Notes: generated by a model not told the origin, from the sequence alone. A stretch of DNA of 64,000 nt from Paenisporosarcina macmurdoensis (GCF_042658845.1 NZ_JBHSRI010000003.1:62001-126000), one strand, 5' to 3'; counted from the first letter of the stretch, positions 1 through 9,039 are shown. Program-made: numbers and translations.

Positions 1-98
1 CTTGTAAACAAATAATAAGTAAATTAATTCTAGCCAATACTCCTATACCCGATCAAATACATAGCAACACGAACTTATATATATTTTTTTGTACATGG

Positions 99-1295
99 TC
101 AAGATTTTTTCTCAATAAATACTACTTTCAAATAATCTCCTTCTTTATATTCATCAATTGTTTTAAAGTCGTTTGGTAAATTAAACTCTTCAAGAATTGC
201 ATAACTTCCACCTGTTTGTTTAAATGCCTTCTCAATAAACCCTTTAAATTTCGTCATCCCAAACGTACTGCAGTTTGATGAAGCGACGATGACACCGTTT
301 TTCTCAGTAATTGAAATAGCTTGCACTAACAAGTCAGGATAGTCTTTTCCTGCGCTAAATGTATGTTTTTTTGAACGTGCAAAACTTGGTGGATCTAAAA
401 TGACCAAATCAAATGTTAAATTTTTACGAACAGCGTATTTAAAGTAGTGAAAAACGTCTTCCACAATAATATCTTGTGCTTCAAAATCAATAGCATTTAC
501 ACTAAATTGCTCAATTGTTTTACTTTTACTACGATTGGCTAAATCCACACTCGTCGTTTTGACAGCACCACCCAGTGCAGCTGCTACTGAAAAAGCACCC
601 GTATAAGAAAACGTATTTAAAACATTTTTCCCATTTGAATACGAGTCACGGATCTTCTTACGTACATCTCGTTGATCTAAGAAAATACCTACCATAGCAC
701 CATCATTTAAATACACGGCAAAATTCATGTCGTTTTCTTTTACGAGTAAAGGCTCAGGTGCCTTCTCTCCTAAAATAAAATCATCATCTTCCATGTAAGT
801 TCCTTGAGATGCAAATCGTTTCTTTTCATATAGACCTTTTACATTGACTATGTTTGTTAGTGCTGAAATTACCTCATTCTTAAACTGATAAATCCCTTCA
901 CTATACCAACTAATCACATAATAGCCCTCATAATAATCAAGCGTTAATCCTCCAACGCCATCCCCTTCTCCATTAAACACACGGAAAGCTGTTGTTTTTG
1001 AATCTTGATACAATGAAGAACGATGTTCAATAGCAAGCTTCAACTTCTTCTCAAAAAAGTGTATATCGAATGTTTCCTGTTGGTTTTGACTTAGTACCCA
1101 TCCACGCCCTTTGTTTTGCTTGCCGTAGTACCCTTTGCCAAGAAAGTGATGGTTGTCATCGAATAACTCAATAATTGTGCCCTCAATGTTTACATCCTTT
1201 AAATTGATCACCGCTTCTTCCATAATTAGTGGATAGCCGGCTTTGATATTTTTCGCATAATTAGACTTCACTTTAAGTTGTATACTTTTTTTCAT
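99..1295 (-). CDS. class I SAM-dependent rRNA methyltransferase, RlmI/YwbD-like
   Basis: This 398-residue protein resembles the RlmI family, which methylates cytosine C5 in 23S rRNA. The N-terminal ~75 residues look like a PUA RNA-binding domain, followed by a linker and a Rossmann methyltransferase domain. Visible motifs are NTFSYTGAFSVAAALGG (SAM loop), LDPPSFARSK (catalytic DPP motif) and a late SSNCS segment carrying a cysteine. An in-frame ATG exists at 1307, but the ATG at 1295 has GGGTGA just upstream and is preferred. The gene is convergent with nothing in the window and has no operon partner. The exact rRNA target cannot be told from sequence. Confidence 0.85.
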   Translation of the reverse strand: MKKSIQLKVKSNYAKNIKAGYPLIMEEAVINLKDVNIEGTIIELFDDNHHFLGKGYYGKQNKGRGWVLSQNQQETFDIHFFEKKLKLAIEHRSSLYQDSKTTAFRVFNGEGDGVGGLTLDYYEGYYVISWYSEGIYQFKNEVISALTNIVNVKGLYEKKRFASQGTYMEDDDFILGEKAPEPLLVKENDMNFAVYLNDGAMVGIFLDQRDVRKKIRDSYSNGKNVLNTFSYTGAFSVAAALGGAVKTTSVDLANRSKSKTIEQFSVNAIDFEAQDIIVEDVFHYFKYAVRKNLTFDLVILDPPSFARSKKHTFSAGKDYPDLLVQAISITEKNGVIVASSNCSTFGMTKFKGFIEKAFKQTGGSYAILEEFNLPNDFKTIDEYKEGDYLKVVFIEKKS

Positions 1296-1459
1296 AAAAT
1301 CACCCATTCATTTGTTTTTCTCTATTCTACCTCTGTTTTGACTGAAAATCATATGGATGCCAATTTTCATGCATATTTCATTTAGTGCTCCGTACTTTCT
1401 CCACTGTTAAAGCCATACAATGTAAGAATGTCTGTTTTTTATGAAAGGAGTTTATTGCC

Positions 1460-2383
1460 ATGGCTATAAAGCCTCCACAACTGAAAGCTGGCGACACTAT
1501 AGGAATTGTTGCGCTAGGTAGCCCGTTAAGTACTACCGTAATTAATCAAAGTATTACTACTTTAGAAAACATGGGATTCAGTGTGGTCGTTGGAGATCAT
1601 GTATATGATTCTGTAGGATTTCTTGCGGGTACCCCTCAGCAACGCGCAGCCGATTTGATGAAAATGTTTGAAAATAAAGCAGTGTCTTGCATTTTACCAA
1701 CTAGAGGCGGAGTTGGAGTGGCAGGGATTCTCCCATTCCTTGATTTCTCAGTGATCACTCAAAACCCCAAAATTGTTTCTGGCTACAGTGACATTACCGT
1801 CTTACTGAATGCGCTATATGAGTATTCAAATTTAATTACTTTCCAAAGCCTTTTATTACTAGATTTCAACCCTCAAACACCCGCTTACAATTTCAATCAA
1901 TTTTTCGCTGCTACTTCTGCATTAACCGCACCTTTAGAAATTTATAATCCTCCTGAAATACCACTTGTGAACAAAGTAGCTGGAGATGTAACAGGTCCAG
2001 TTGTCGGCGGCAATCTAACTTCTTTTGTAGGGTCGCTAGGAACGCCATTTGAAATTAATACAGATGGCAAAATCTTATGTCTTGAAGAAACACATGAGCC
2101 AATAAACACCGTGTATCGCTATTTAAATCATTTGAAAATAGCTGGGAAATTTGACGATTGCATCGGAATATTGATGGGCGAATGCACCAATTGCGAGCCT
2201 GCCTATGGAGTCACTTATAATGAACTGATAGATGAATTTCTAGTTCCTTTAGGAAAACCGTTAATGAGTAATTTAGCCACAGCGCATGGCCGCTTTAAAG
2301 CTGCCATACCCATTGGAGCAAGCGTGAGGATGAATGTAACTGAACGTAAGTTAACAGTTACAGAATCATTGGTAAGTCCCTAA
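1460..2383 (+). CDS. LD-carboxypeptidase, peptidase family S66 (LdcA/MccF-like)
   Basis: This 307-residue serine peptidase belongs to family S66, whose members cut L,D bonds in murein tetrapeptides or hydrolyse microcin C-type compounds. The N-terminal start KPPQLKAGDTIGIVA is typical. GGVGVAGILPFLD precedes the GYSDIT motif that carries the nucleophilic serine. LEE near residue 210 and AHG near residue 275 fit the Glu and His of the triad. There is no signal peptide, so it acts in the cytoplasm. Start ATG follows AAAGGAG with good spacing. The choice between murein recycling and antibiotic-peptide immunity is open. Confidence 0.9.
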   Translation: MAIKPPQLKAGDTIGIVALGSPLSTTVINQSITTLENMGFSVVVGDHVYDSVGFLAGTPQQRAADLMKMFENKAVSCILPTRGGVGVAGILPFLDFSVITQNPKIVSGYSDITVLLNALYEYSNLITFQSLLLLDFNPQTPAYNFNQFFAATSALTAPLEIYNPPEIPLVNKVAGDVTGPVVGGNLTSFVGSLGTPFEINTDGKILCLEETHEPINTVYRYLNHLKIAGKFDDCIGILMGECTNCEPAYGVTYNELIDEFLVPLGKPLMSNLATAHGRFKAAIPIGASVRMNVTERKLTVTESLVSP

Positions 2384-2393
2384 GTTAAACATT

Positions 2394-2429
2394 AAAAAAC
2401 CGATTGCATACTGCCGCAATCGGTTTTTT
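2394..2429. terminator. bidirectional Rho-independent terminator
   Basis: A perfect 14-bp stem (arms 2394-2407 and 2416-2429) ends in runs of A and T on either side. It lies between the convergent LD-carboxypeptidase and HEAT-repeat genes and can serve both strands. Confidence 0.85.
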
Positions 2430-2441
2430 GGATTTACGTGC

Positions 2442-2882
2442 TTATTTTTTCAATAAAGAAGCCCATTCAGTTTCAAGCCACTTTTCAAAATCTGCGCCTT
2501 TTTCGCCTTCATACGCATCATAAACATCAAGTCTCATTTTCTTGAACTTCTCTTTAAACTCTTCAAAGGTATGATCTGCAGGCAAACTTTTTTTAATGCG
2601 CAACAAGATCTTAGAAGTCCCTTTTATAATATCGAATTTCGTTTGCTTAGGTGCCGTTACATCTTCACCAAAAGCTTTTAGCTGTCTGTATGCTGCTTCT
2701 TGGATTTTAAACACAGGGTCTTTTGTCATTCTTGTCGTAAGAACATCAATTACTTTACTATGCTTGTGCTGACCCAATTCTTCAACTGCATCAAAACGTA
2801 CTCTCCAACTTGACGTACGATTTGCAGCCTTTTTTAGTTCTTCGTAATTTTCTGGTAACTCATTTTGTACATTGTTAGTCAA
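2442..2882 (-). CDS. HEAT-repeat domain protein
   Basis: This 146-residue cytoplasmic protein contains one to two HEAT-like helical repeats at about residues 15-75 (SSWRVRFDAVEELGQHKHSK, then DPVFKIQEAAYRQLKAFGE), followed by a charged helical C-terminus. Such proteins usually mediate protein contacts; no enzymatic motif is seen. The frame stays open upstream to an ATG at 2990, but TTG at 2882 follows AAAGGAG at a distance of about 9 bases, and the upstream 36 residues look non-coding, so TTG is the chosen start. Function unknown. Confidence 0.8.
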   Translation of the reverse strand: MTNNVQNELPENYEELKKAANRTSSWRVRFDAVEELGQHKHSKVIDVLTTRMTKDPVFKIQEAAYRQLKAFGEDVTAPKQTKFDIIKGTSKILLRIKKSLPADHTFEEFKEKFKKMRLDVYDAYEGEKGADFEKWLETEWASLLKK

Positions 2883-3060
2883 TTGATTCAATCTCCTTTT
2901 ATATAAAAATCCATTTGTGGACAAGAAAACATTCATGCATGGAACAGAATAATCCTTTAACAAGTATTGTACCATTTTCTGACCATTCACATACCCTGTT
3001 TCATAAAATGAGATTATTCAAACCAATTGATGAGCTACTAATGCGGGATTCAAGCAGATT

Positions 3061-3624
3061 TTAATTGTTAATGATTTCTTTCAGCTCTGACCAATTAGTA
3101 ATTCTTGGGATCGTCAAATGTTGATTATACGACTGATTCATAACATAGACTTTCAACGAATCATCCGAAAGTGTGTTTAAAACATCCGGCTTGTCATCAA
3201 AATAATAATCCAACTTTAACTCTTGAATGATTTGTACTTTGTCCTGATCTTTCATGCCACAGAAAAACCTGTCATCTTGAATAGGGAAACCTTGTTCGAT
3301 CATCCACTGTTTAGTACGTTCTCCATGCTCACTAGGTCTAGCAGTTATATAGTAAATCTCATGACCTTGCTTATTCAGTTCGACCAATGTTTCAACTGCA
3401 TTTGGATAAGTAGGACACGATGTATAATAAATCTCTTCGAGAGTGCTTTTCCACATGTTAGAGCCTTGCTCTGCTGTCAGACCAAATGCTTCATGAATTT
3501 CAACTTTCTCTATTTCATGAAAAACATCAATAGAGACGGATTGATTCAAGTTTTTATTGTAAATGTGAAAGGCATGTTCTCTTAAACTGATCAGTGTATC
3601 GTCAATATCAAAACCGAATTTCAT
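3061..3624 (-). CDS. HAD-family 5'-nucleotidase-like phosphatase, last gene of a ribA-ribD operon
   Basis: This 187-residue protein has HAD motif I FGFDIDDTL at its N-terminus, motif II YYITARP, a lysine in the KDQDK stretch and motif IV DYYFDDKPD. The pattern fits the 5'(3')-deoxyribonucleotidase / YqfW branch (NT5C family). The ATG at 3624 has GAGGG 9 bases upstream; an earlier ATG at 3648 overlaps the ribD stop codon and lacks a site. It lies 23 bases after ribD in the same direction. Riboflavin synthesis needs a HAD phosphatase for the RibD product, so it may supply that step; a plain nucleotidase role is the alternative. Confidence 0.8.
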   Translation of the reverse strand: MKFGFDIDDTLISLREHAFHIYNKNLNQSVSIDVFHEIEKVEIHEAFGLTAEQGSNMWKSTLEEIYYTSCPTYPNAVETLVELNKQGHEIYYITARPSEHGERTKQWMIEQGFPIQDDRFFCGMKDQDKVQIIQELKLDYYFDDKPDVLNTLSDDSLKVYVMNQSYNQHLTIPRITNWSELKEIINN

Positions 3625-3647
3625 AGTAGTATCCCTCAATTGCTTCA

Positions 3648-4742
3648 TTAATTTTTGTAACGTGGATAGCCAACAAACTTAAAATCCTTGCCAATCTTGA
3701 TGATATCCGTGTCTTCTAATTCAACAGCGTCAGCCATTTTATCGATTCCTGAGCCTTCTAGGAATGTTGGTGCGTATTGTCCACCGATTAACTTTGGTGC
3801 AATATAAATAATCGCTTTATCGATTAGTTTATTTTCTAAAAAAGCGGCATTAATTGTGCCTCCACCTTCAATCAACAACGAAGAAATGCCTTTTTCACCT
3901 AGAGTTTTTAGGACTTCTATTGGATTAACATGCTTTTGACCACTAGTAGGAAATACCGAGATCCCCATACTTTCTACTAGCGATTTCTTTTCTGTGTCAA
4001 AATTCTCGCTTGTGAAAATCCATGTATCAGCCGATTTATCAGTAATGACCTTACGATCTAGTGGTATTTTTAGTGTAGAATCCAAAATAATACGAATTGG
4101 GTTACGCCCGTTTGGAATTCTTGTTGTTAACTCTGGATTGTCAGCTATCACAGTGTTTACACCAGCCAAAATTGCCATATGCTCATTTCTTAGCTGATGA
4201 ACATCATGTCTAGCTTCTTCAGATGTAATCCACTTACTATCAGAAGAATGCGTGGCAATTTTACCGTCTAAAGTAATTCCTGCTTTTAATGTAACGAAAG
4301 GAGTATTTTTTACAATATACTTGTTGAAAACTTCATTCATTTTTCGAGAAGCTTCTTCACAGATGCCTACAACAACTTCGATTCCTGCTTCTTCAAGAAT
4401 TTTAACCCCTCTACCTGAAACAATTGGGTTGGGATCAAGCGTGGCAATGATCACTTTTTTTATCCCAGCTTCCACAATAGCAAGTGCACAGGGACCCGTT
4501 CTTCCGTGATGAGAGCAAGGTTCAAGTGTTACATAAATCGTGCCACCTTGTGCTTTATCACCAGCCATGCGAATCGCATGAATTTCTGCATGCGGTTCTC
4601 CAGCTTTTAAATGAGCGCCAACTCCCACAATTCGGTTGTCGTTGACAATTACAGATCCAACTAAAGGGTTAGGATCTGTTTGCCCTTTCATCGCTTGGGC
4701 ATTTTTTAAAGCCAATTCCATATAAAATTCGTGGTTAGTCAT
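3648..4742 (-). CDS. ribD: bifunctional riboflavin deaminase/reductase RibD
   Basis: RibD (364 residues, normal length) carries out the second and third steps of riboflavin synthesis: deamination of the pyrimidine made by GTP cyclohydrolase II and NADPH-dependent reduction of its ribosyl side chain. The N-terminal zinc deaminase shows HAE at 51-53 and PCSHHGRTGPC at 75-85. The C-terminal reductase domain begins near residue 145 with VTLKAGITLDGKIA and includes LLIEGGGTINAAFL. Its start overlaps the end of ribA by 8 bases, which indicates translational coupling. No riboflavin synthase or lumazine synthase gene lies in the window. Confidence 0.95.
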   Translation of the reverse strand: MTNHEFYMELALKNAQAMKGQTDPNPLVGSVIVNDNRIVGVGAHLKAGEPHAEIHAIRMAGDKAQGGTIYVTLEPCSHHGRTGPCALAIVEAGIKKVIIATLDPNPIVSGRGVKILEEAGIEVVVGICEEASRKMNEVFNKYIVKNTPFVTLKAGITLDGKIATHSSDSKWITSEEARHDVHQLRNEHMAILAGVNTVIADNPELTTRIPNGRNPIRIILDSTLKIPLDRKVITDKSADTWIFTSENFDTEKKSLVESMGISVFPTSGQKHVNPIEVLKTLGEKGISSLLIEGGGTINAAFLENKLIDKAIIYIAPKLIGGQYAPTFLEGSGIDKMADAVELEDTDIIKIGKDFKFVGYPRYKN

Positions 4743-5499
4743 TTGGACAAGTCCCCTCAGCCTCTACCTCTAGATGCCCCGAGCGCTTAATTTTCGTTTG
4801 CAAATATGCCTCGTTAAATTCCGAAACATCTCCCCACAAGGGTGTGCGTCCTGAAACTGGAAGCCCAGCGTCAATAAGTGCAGCTAGTTTTTTAGGATTG
4901 TTCGTCAACAATGTTACCGGCTTCGAACGTAATGCTTTTAAAACTTGAATAGCATCGTCATAGTTACGAGAATCATCAACAAATCCTAGACTTTCATTTG
5001 CTTCAACTGTGTCGTAGCCATTCTCTTGAAGAATATAAGCCATAGCTTTACTAAATAAACCGATGCCTCTTCCTTCATGGTTCGCTAAGTAAAATAATGC
5101 TCCTGCTCCATGATCTACAATCATTTGCATGGATTCTTTAAGTTGATAGCCACAATCACATCTTTTACTCCCGAAAATATCTCCGGTGTGACAGATTGAA
5201 TGCATTCTTATTAGAGCGTCTTCTTCATGTTTGAAATCACCATAAACAAGGACACTTGATTGTTGAAATTCAGCTAAGTTTGAAGAAGAAAGCTTTTCGA
5301 TGATTTGTTGGATATCTTCTTTTTCTTCTTTCGTTTGCAACCAACAATACCATTGAAATACAACAGTTTCCCCGTACAAATTAATGGGTAAATTTATTGG
5401 ACCAACTAAATATATAGAGCCTTGACTTGAATGAATTAATTGAATTTTATCCTCTAATACTGCAAGAGCTTGTTTAGATACCGTTTGTACTTCACTCAT
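4735..5499 (-). CDS. ribA: GTP cyclohydrolase II (stand-alone RibA)
   Basis: This 254-residue enzyme opens the imidazole ring of GTP to start riboflavin synthesis. The zinc site is MHSICHTGDIFGSKRCDCG, with the C-x10-C-x-C spacing of the family. NHEGRGIGL, DTVEANESLGF and LLTNNPKK are the other hallmarks. Unlike Bacillus RibBA it has no N-terminal dihydroxybutanone-phosphate synthase domain; instead about 90 residues of less familiar sequence precede the catalytic part. The ATG at 5499 follows AAAGGGGAT, preferred over 5526. It is the first gene of ribA-ribD-HAD. I found no FMN riboswitch in the 200 bases upstream. Confidence 0.88.
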   Translation of the reverse strand: MSEVQTVSKQALAVLEDKIQLIHSSQGSIYLVGPINLPINLYGETVVFQWYCWLQTKEEKEDIQQIIEKLSSSNLAEFQQSSVLVYGDFKHEEDALIRMHSICHTGDIFGSKRCDCGYQLKESMQMIVDHGAGALFYLANHEGRGIGLFSKAMAYILQENGYDTVEANESLGFVDDSRNYDDAIQVLKALRSKPVTLLTNNPKKLAALIDAGLPVSGRTPLWGDVSEFNEAYLQTKIKRSGHLEVEAEGTCPND

Positions 5500-5864
5500 T
5501 TTAATATCCCCTTTTTGGAATCCCAATAAAAAACTAAAATTTACAAAGTTTCTTTTTCTTAAGGTTACTTTATGTAAGTAATTATATTTTTGTAACTTGA
5601 AATTGTCAAGTAAGCAAACTGTCTAGATGGCAGAATACTCTGCTTAAAATCCAGTTTTTACTTACGTTCAGTTTATCAAACTTATGAAATTTCTTATTAA
5701 TCGAATGGGTTTTGCAACACATTCACACGATTTCGCTGAAAATTATTTTCAGTCTGCTGCGGATTCTTTGCCTAGCGCTATGTTTTAGGGAATAAAGAGG
5801 ATGATGTGGCAAAATAAACGACGTCAGATTTAGAACATACGGTTTTTCATACCTCCGGAAAATC

Positions 5865-5961
5865 TTAGTCTGACTTTTCGAGGTTGACGTCTGAAAAATT
5901 GGCGTTGACGTCTGAAAAAACTGCCTCCACGTCTGAAAAATAGTCGTTGACGTCTGAAAAA
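5865..5961. repeat. 21-bp phased tandem repeat with core GACGTCTGAAAAA
   Basis: Copies of the core start at 5886, 5907, 5928 (CACGTC variant) and 5949, exactly 21 bases apart. A degenerate fifth copy (GTCTGACTTTT) sits in phase at 5865. The sequences between cores vary (GGTT, GCGTT, GCCTC, TCGTT). A related ACGTCAGA lies inverted at 5821. No gene explains it. Confidence 0.8.
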
Positions 5962-6118
5962 CACTAATAGCACAAAAACACAGATTCATCTAGGTTTACA
6001 GGTCGCTTTGCCATATTTCAAAATGGTCTAGAGTACAAAGACGATGTGCTGGTGACTGTGTCACTTCAAACCATCCTCTTCGTTTAGATCACAGATGTGA
6101 TTGCCTGAAATAGTAATA

Positions 6119-6143
6119 GGGGATGTGACGATGTCACATCCCC
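6119..6143. repeat. perfect 11-bp inverted repeat
   Basis: GGGGATGTGAC and its exact complement flank a GAT loop. No T-run follows on either strand, so it is not a standard terminator. It may be the remnant of one. Confidence 0.6.
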
Positions 6144-6296
6144 TCGTTGGTAAAGGCACAGCTTGATACTTTTAAAACCTTACAGGAAACCTGAGTGATT
6201 AATTGCCTCCGTCTTATTTCAGAAGCTCTGTTATATTCTAATTTATGTTTTTATTGCGCACATTAACTAGCTATCACTACCCAAAAAGCTTCATGT

Positions 6297-6334
6297 AAAA
6301 AGGAGTTGATCCATTTCTGGAACAACTCCTTTTT
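6297..6334 (-). terminator. terminator of the DAACS symporter gene
   Basis: A 12-bp perfect stem (6297-6308 with 6323-6334), A-rich on one side and T-rich on the other, lies 16 bases past the symporter stop codon. Confidence 0.85.
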
Positions 6335-6349
6335 ACGAACATATGAAGT

Positions 6350-7576
6350 TTAAGCTTTTAATTTATTAGCAGCGCGTTCTTCAGTTTCTGCAACCATAAC
6401 TGCACAAGCTGCATCCCCTGTAATATTAACTGCTGTTCTAGCCATATCAAGTAAACGGTCAATACCGATAATTAAAGCGATACCTTCAACCGGTAAGTTA
6501 ACAGAGCTTAATACCATAGCTAACATGATCAAGCCAACACCTGGTACTCCTGCTGTACCTATACTAGCAAGCACTGCAGTTAGGACGACGATTAATAGAG
6601 CTGTTAATGACAAATCAACGTCATATACTTGAGCGATGAATACCGTTGCCACACCTTGCATAATGGCTGTACCGTCCATATTAATGGTTGCTCCTAAGGG
6701 TTGTACAAAGCCAGAAATCGACTTCGGAACACCCAGGTTTTTTTGAGCAACACTCATCGAAACTGGTAACGTCGCATTACTACTAGATGTACTAAAAGCA
6801 ACACCCATTGCAGGTGCAAAACCTTTAAAGAAATCAATTGGATTTCGTTTAGCTATAAGTAGGATTGTGGAACCGTACGTCACGATAGCATGAACTACCA
6901 GTGCTAGTAGCACAACAATCATATACAAACTCATAGCTTTAATGGCATCTAACCCTTGCTGACCAATTGCTGAAGCAAGTAGAGCGAATGTACCGTATGG
7001 TGCAAATTTCATAACAAGATTAACTAGATACATCATGATTTCATTACCTTGTTCAAGTAAATCTTTCACTTTGTCTACTTTTGAGCCAAGCATAGTTAAA
7101 GCAAATCCAATAAAAATGGCAAAGACAATTATTTGCAACATATTACCATCAGCAAACGATTGAATTGGATTAGTTGGTATAATGTTTAGCAATGTTTCTG
7201 AAATTGGAGGCGCTTTCTCACTACTGTATTCTAAGCCTTCAGTATTGAATGTACCTGCATTACCTGGTTCAAATAAGTAGGCTAATCCTAATCCAATTAC
7301 AATAGCAACTGAAGTCGTAGCTAAAAAGAACGATATTGTTTTTAATCCGATGCGACCTAATTTTTTAGGGTCACCCAGTCCAGCAGTACCTAAAGCGATC
7401 GAGATGAAAACAATCGGCACAACGAGCATGGTAATTAAATTAATGAATATTTTACCAATAGGAGTAAAAACGTAGGTATCTAAAGGTGGAAATAAATCTG
7501 GTGCAAATATATTTAACATTATTCCCGTTACTGCACCTAAAACAAGTGCAATAATAATTTTCACTGATAAGTTCAT
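6350..7576 (-). CDS. dicarboxylate/amino acid:cation symporter (DAACS family)
   Basis: This 408-residue membrane transporter takes up glutamate/aspartate or C4-dicarboxylates with Na+ or H+. Family signatures are GVAFSTSSSNATLPVSM in hairpin 1, GATINMDGTAIMQG in TM7 and the IGIDRLLDMARTAVNITGDA segment, in which the Arg and Asp contact the substrate. About eight membrane helices and two re-entrant loops are apparent. The frame is open to 7621, but the ATG at 7576 follows GAGGGAT by 8 bases and starts the usual MNLSVKII helix. It is a single-gene unit with its own terminator. The substrate cannot be fixed between glutamate and dicarboxylate. Confidence 0.9.
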   Translation of the reverse strand: MNLSVKIIIALVLGAVTGIMLNIFAPDLFPPLDTYVFTPIGKIFINLITMLVVPIVFISIALGTAGLGDPKKLGRIGLKTISFFLATTSVAIVIGLGLAYLFEPGNAGTFNTEGLEYSSEKAPPISETLLNIIPTNPIQSFADGNMLQIIVFAIFIGFALTMLGSKVDKVKDLLEQGNEIMMYLVNLVMKFAPYGTFALLASAIGQQGLDAIKAMSLYMIVVLLALVVHAIVTYGSTILLIAKRNPIDFFKGFAPAMGVAFSTSSSNATLPVSMSVAQKNLGVPKSISGFVQPLGATINMDGTAIMQGVATVFIAQVYDVDLSLTALLIVVLTAVLASIGTAGVPGVGLIMLAMVLSSVNLPVEGIALIIGIDRLLDMARTAVNITGDAACAVMVAETEERAANKLKA

Positions 7577-7981
7577 GGACATATCCCTCTTTCTTGCGAC
7601 AAACAAAAAACGGAAACTCACTATCTAGGATTCATAAGTTGCTGTTAATCTCATTGAAGTTCGTCTTTATAAAATAGATTTATAAGAATGTATTCACTCT
7701 ATTCGATAATTATAAACCTGTAAAGAGAGCACATTTAACTAGTCCCTATGTCAAAATCCTAATATTATCCACAAAAAAGAGTCAGTTCACTGTGGGAACC
7801 GACCCTTTCCGATTAGGCATTTTCTTTTATTATCGAGGTGATTTCCACCGTTCAAATTCATTAATAGTAAGTGTAAAAGACCAGTGGGAATTTTCGGTAT
7901 TCCGAATTCATGCAATTTGCCTTTCACCTTTTCTTTCATTGCATTCATAGTCAGATTAGGTGAAGCAAACTAGGGCTTTAT
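7577..7981. other. ~400-bp gene-free stretch
   Basis: This is the symporter leader plus the long 3' region of the 94-residue gene that ends at 7982. A minus-strand hairpin terminator lies within it at 7773-7809. A 53-codon open frame at 7787-7948 (minus) lacks a ribosome-binding site and runs into the hairpin, so it is not called. Confidence 0.55.
7773..7809 (-). terminator. Rho-independent terminator, minus strand
   Basis: A GAGTCAGTTC / GAACCGACCC hairpin with one G-U pair is followed on the minus strand by TTTTTTG. It probably ends transcription from the gene at 7982-8266, leaving about 170 bases of 3' UTR. Confidence 0.6.
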
Positions 7982-8266
7982 CTAAAGCCAATCTTCTTCT
8001 GTTATATCGAAATTCTTTTCAGCCCATGCTAATGCTTCTTCGATAGATTCTAGCTTATGGTCGTCATGAACGTTCCATTCTTGATCACACATAAATACAT
8101 AGTACTCATTCTCTTCTTCATACTGCGCTATAGCTAAAGCCGTTATTGGGACTTCAATTGTTACGCCTTTTTTTTCTTCAAAGAACATAATACTTAATTT
8201 TTGGTTAGCATCATTTTTCGTTTGTTTGATTATCTTGGCACCATCAAGTTCATTTACTTGGGTCAT
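7982..8266 (-). CDS. uncharacterised acidic 94-residue protein
   Basis: I do not recognise the family. The 94-residue product is acidic and soluble, with a predicted beta-rich first half (KLSIMFFEEKKGVTIEVPI) and a C-terminal helix-like end (SIEEALAWAEKNFDITEEDWL shortened here). No signal peptide or membrane segment is seen. The ATG at 8266 is preceded by AGAGGAAA at 9 bases, which supports a real gene. It lies alone, about 100 bases downstream of the methyltransferase gene in the same direction. Confidence 0.65.
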   Translation of the reverse strand: MTQVNELDGAKIIKQTKNDANQKLSIMFFEEKKGVTIEVPITALAIAQYEEENEYYVFMCDQEWNVHDDHKLESIEEALAWAEKNFDITEEDWL

Positions 8267-8370
8267 GATTCATTTCCTCTTTTCATTTTAAAGTGGCCTT
8301 TCATTTATCTTAACATTTTCATCTTGTTGACATCATTATTTGAGAATATATTTGTTGTGTTATACATTTT

Positions 8371-8985
8371 TTACTCATTCACACGGAATCTAAAGATTAA
8401 AAATCGCTCATTCTCATTACGTTCATATAAGCCTGAAACTTTCACTTCTTTGACGAATTCAAAGGTAGTTCTTGTTTCAAGAAATTGGATATATGCTGTA
8501 GTCGGATAGTATAGAATCAAATCGATTGTGCGCGGATGCTGATCAGCCGATTGTAGTATATTTTCAACAACCTTCATGAAAATTTGAACAGAGAATGGGT
8601 TAAAGAAATAAAATACATTATCTCTCGCTTTGATTTCATATTCTTGTGCCAGGCACTTTTCAAAGGTAATTGAATGAATCTTGTACTTCGCTTTTCGCAT
8701 GTAATCATCCAAGTTTTCGAGTGCTTCTCGATGAAGCTTATTACTCATTTCAATTCCAATAACTGGTGTGTGACAGTGATAATTGATGTAAAAAGGCAAG
8801 CGACCTTTACCGCTTCCAAAGTCTACTACACGATCCGTATTTTTTAGTTCATAATCGAGAAAAAATTCATCTAATGCCTGGTAAGGTGTTGCTTCATACC
8901 GATTATAATGAACCGACTGATTAAGAACTTCTAGCGTACCGACGGTTTTTATATGCAGTAATCGATCAATATCTGTTTCATTCAT
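8371..8985 (-). CDS. class I SAM-dependent methyltransferase, substrate unknown
   Basis: The 204-residue protein has a SAM-binding motif I VVDFGSGKGRLPFYI at about residues 53-67, an acidic GIEMS at the end of strand 2 and a FYFFNPFS motif IV near residue 125. This layout fits small-molecule or protein methyltransferases. A good AAAGAGG site precedes the ATG. It lies 54 bases downstream of the TetM-like GTPase gene on the same strand and could be co-transcribed with it. If so, a ribosome or translation-factor target would be worth considering, but nothing in the sequence proves it. Confidence 0.8.
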   Translation of the reverse strand: MNETDIDRLLHIKTVGTLEVLNQSVHYNRYEATPYQALDEFFLDYELKNTDRVVDFGSGKGRLPFYINYHCHTPVIGIEMSNKLHREALENLDDYMRKAKYKIHSITFEKCLAQEYEIKARDNVFYFFNPFSVQIFMKVVENILQSADQHPRTIDLILYYPTTAYIQFLETRTTFEFVKEVKVSGLYERNENERFLIFRFRVNE

Positions 8986-9039
8986 AGAAATACCTCTTTG
9001 TTGTAAATTTCATGCCCTCATTTCCCCCATTCTTCGAGG

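Larger units (their letters stand above)
5500..6296. other. ~800-bp gene-free region upstream of ribA
   Basis: No convincing gene is present. It holds the ribA leader, a phased 21-bp tandem repeat (5865-5961) and an 11-bp perfect inverted repeat with a 3-base loop at 6119-6143 that has no T-run. The frame open on the minus strand at 5723-5989 owes its length to the repeats. Confidence 0.6.

Noticed and set aside
5500..5720. FMN riboswitch before ribA
   Set aside because: I looked for the conserved RFN core blocks and did not find them on the minus strand.
5865..5961. Possible CRISPR array
   Set aside because: The repeat unit is 21 bp without separate spacers of normal length, and no cas gene is present.
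5723..5989. 88-codon open frame on the minus strand with FQTSTxx repeats
   Set aside because: It results from the 21-bp tandem repeat, which has no stop in this frame; there is no ribosome site and the rest of the product is unlike a protein.
7787..7948. 53-codon minus-strand frame
   Set aside because: No ribosome-binding site, and its 3' end runs through the terminator hairpin at 7773-7809.
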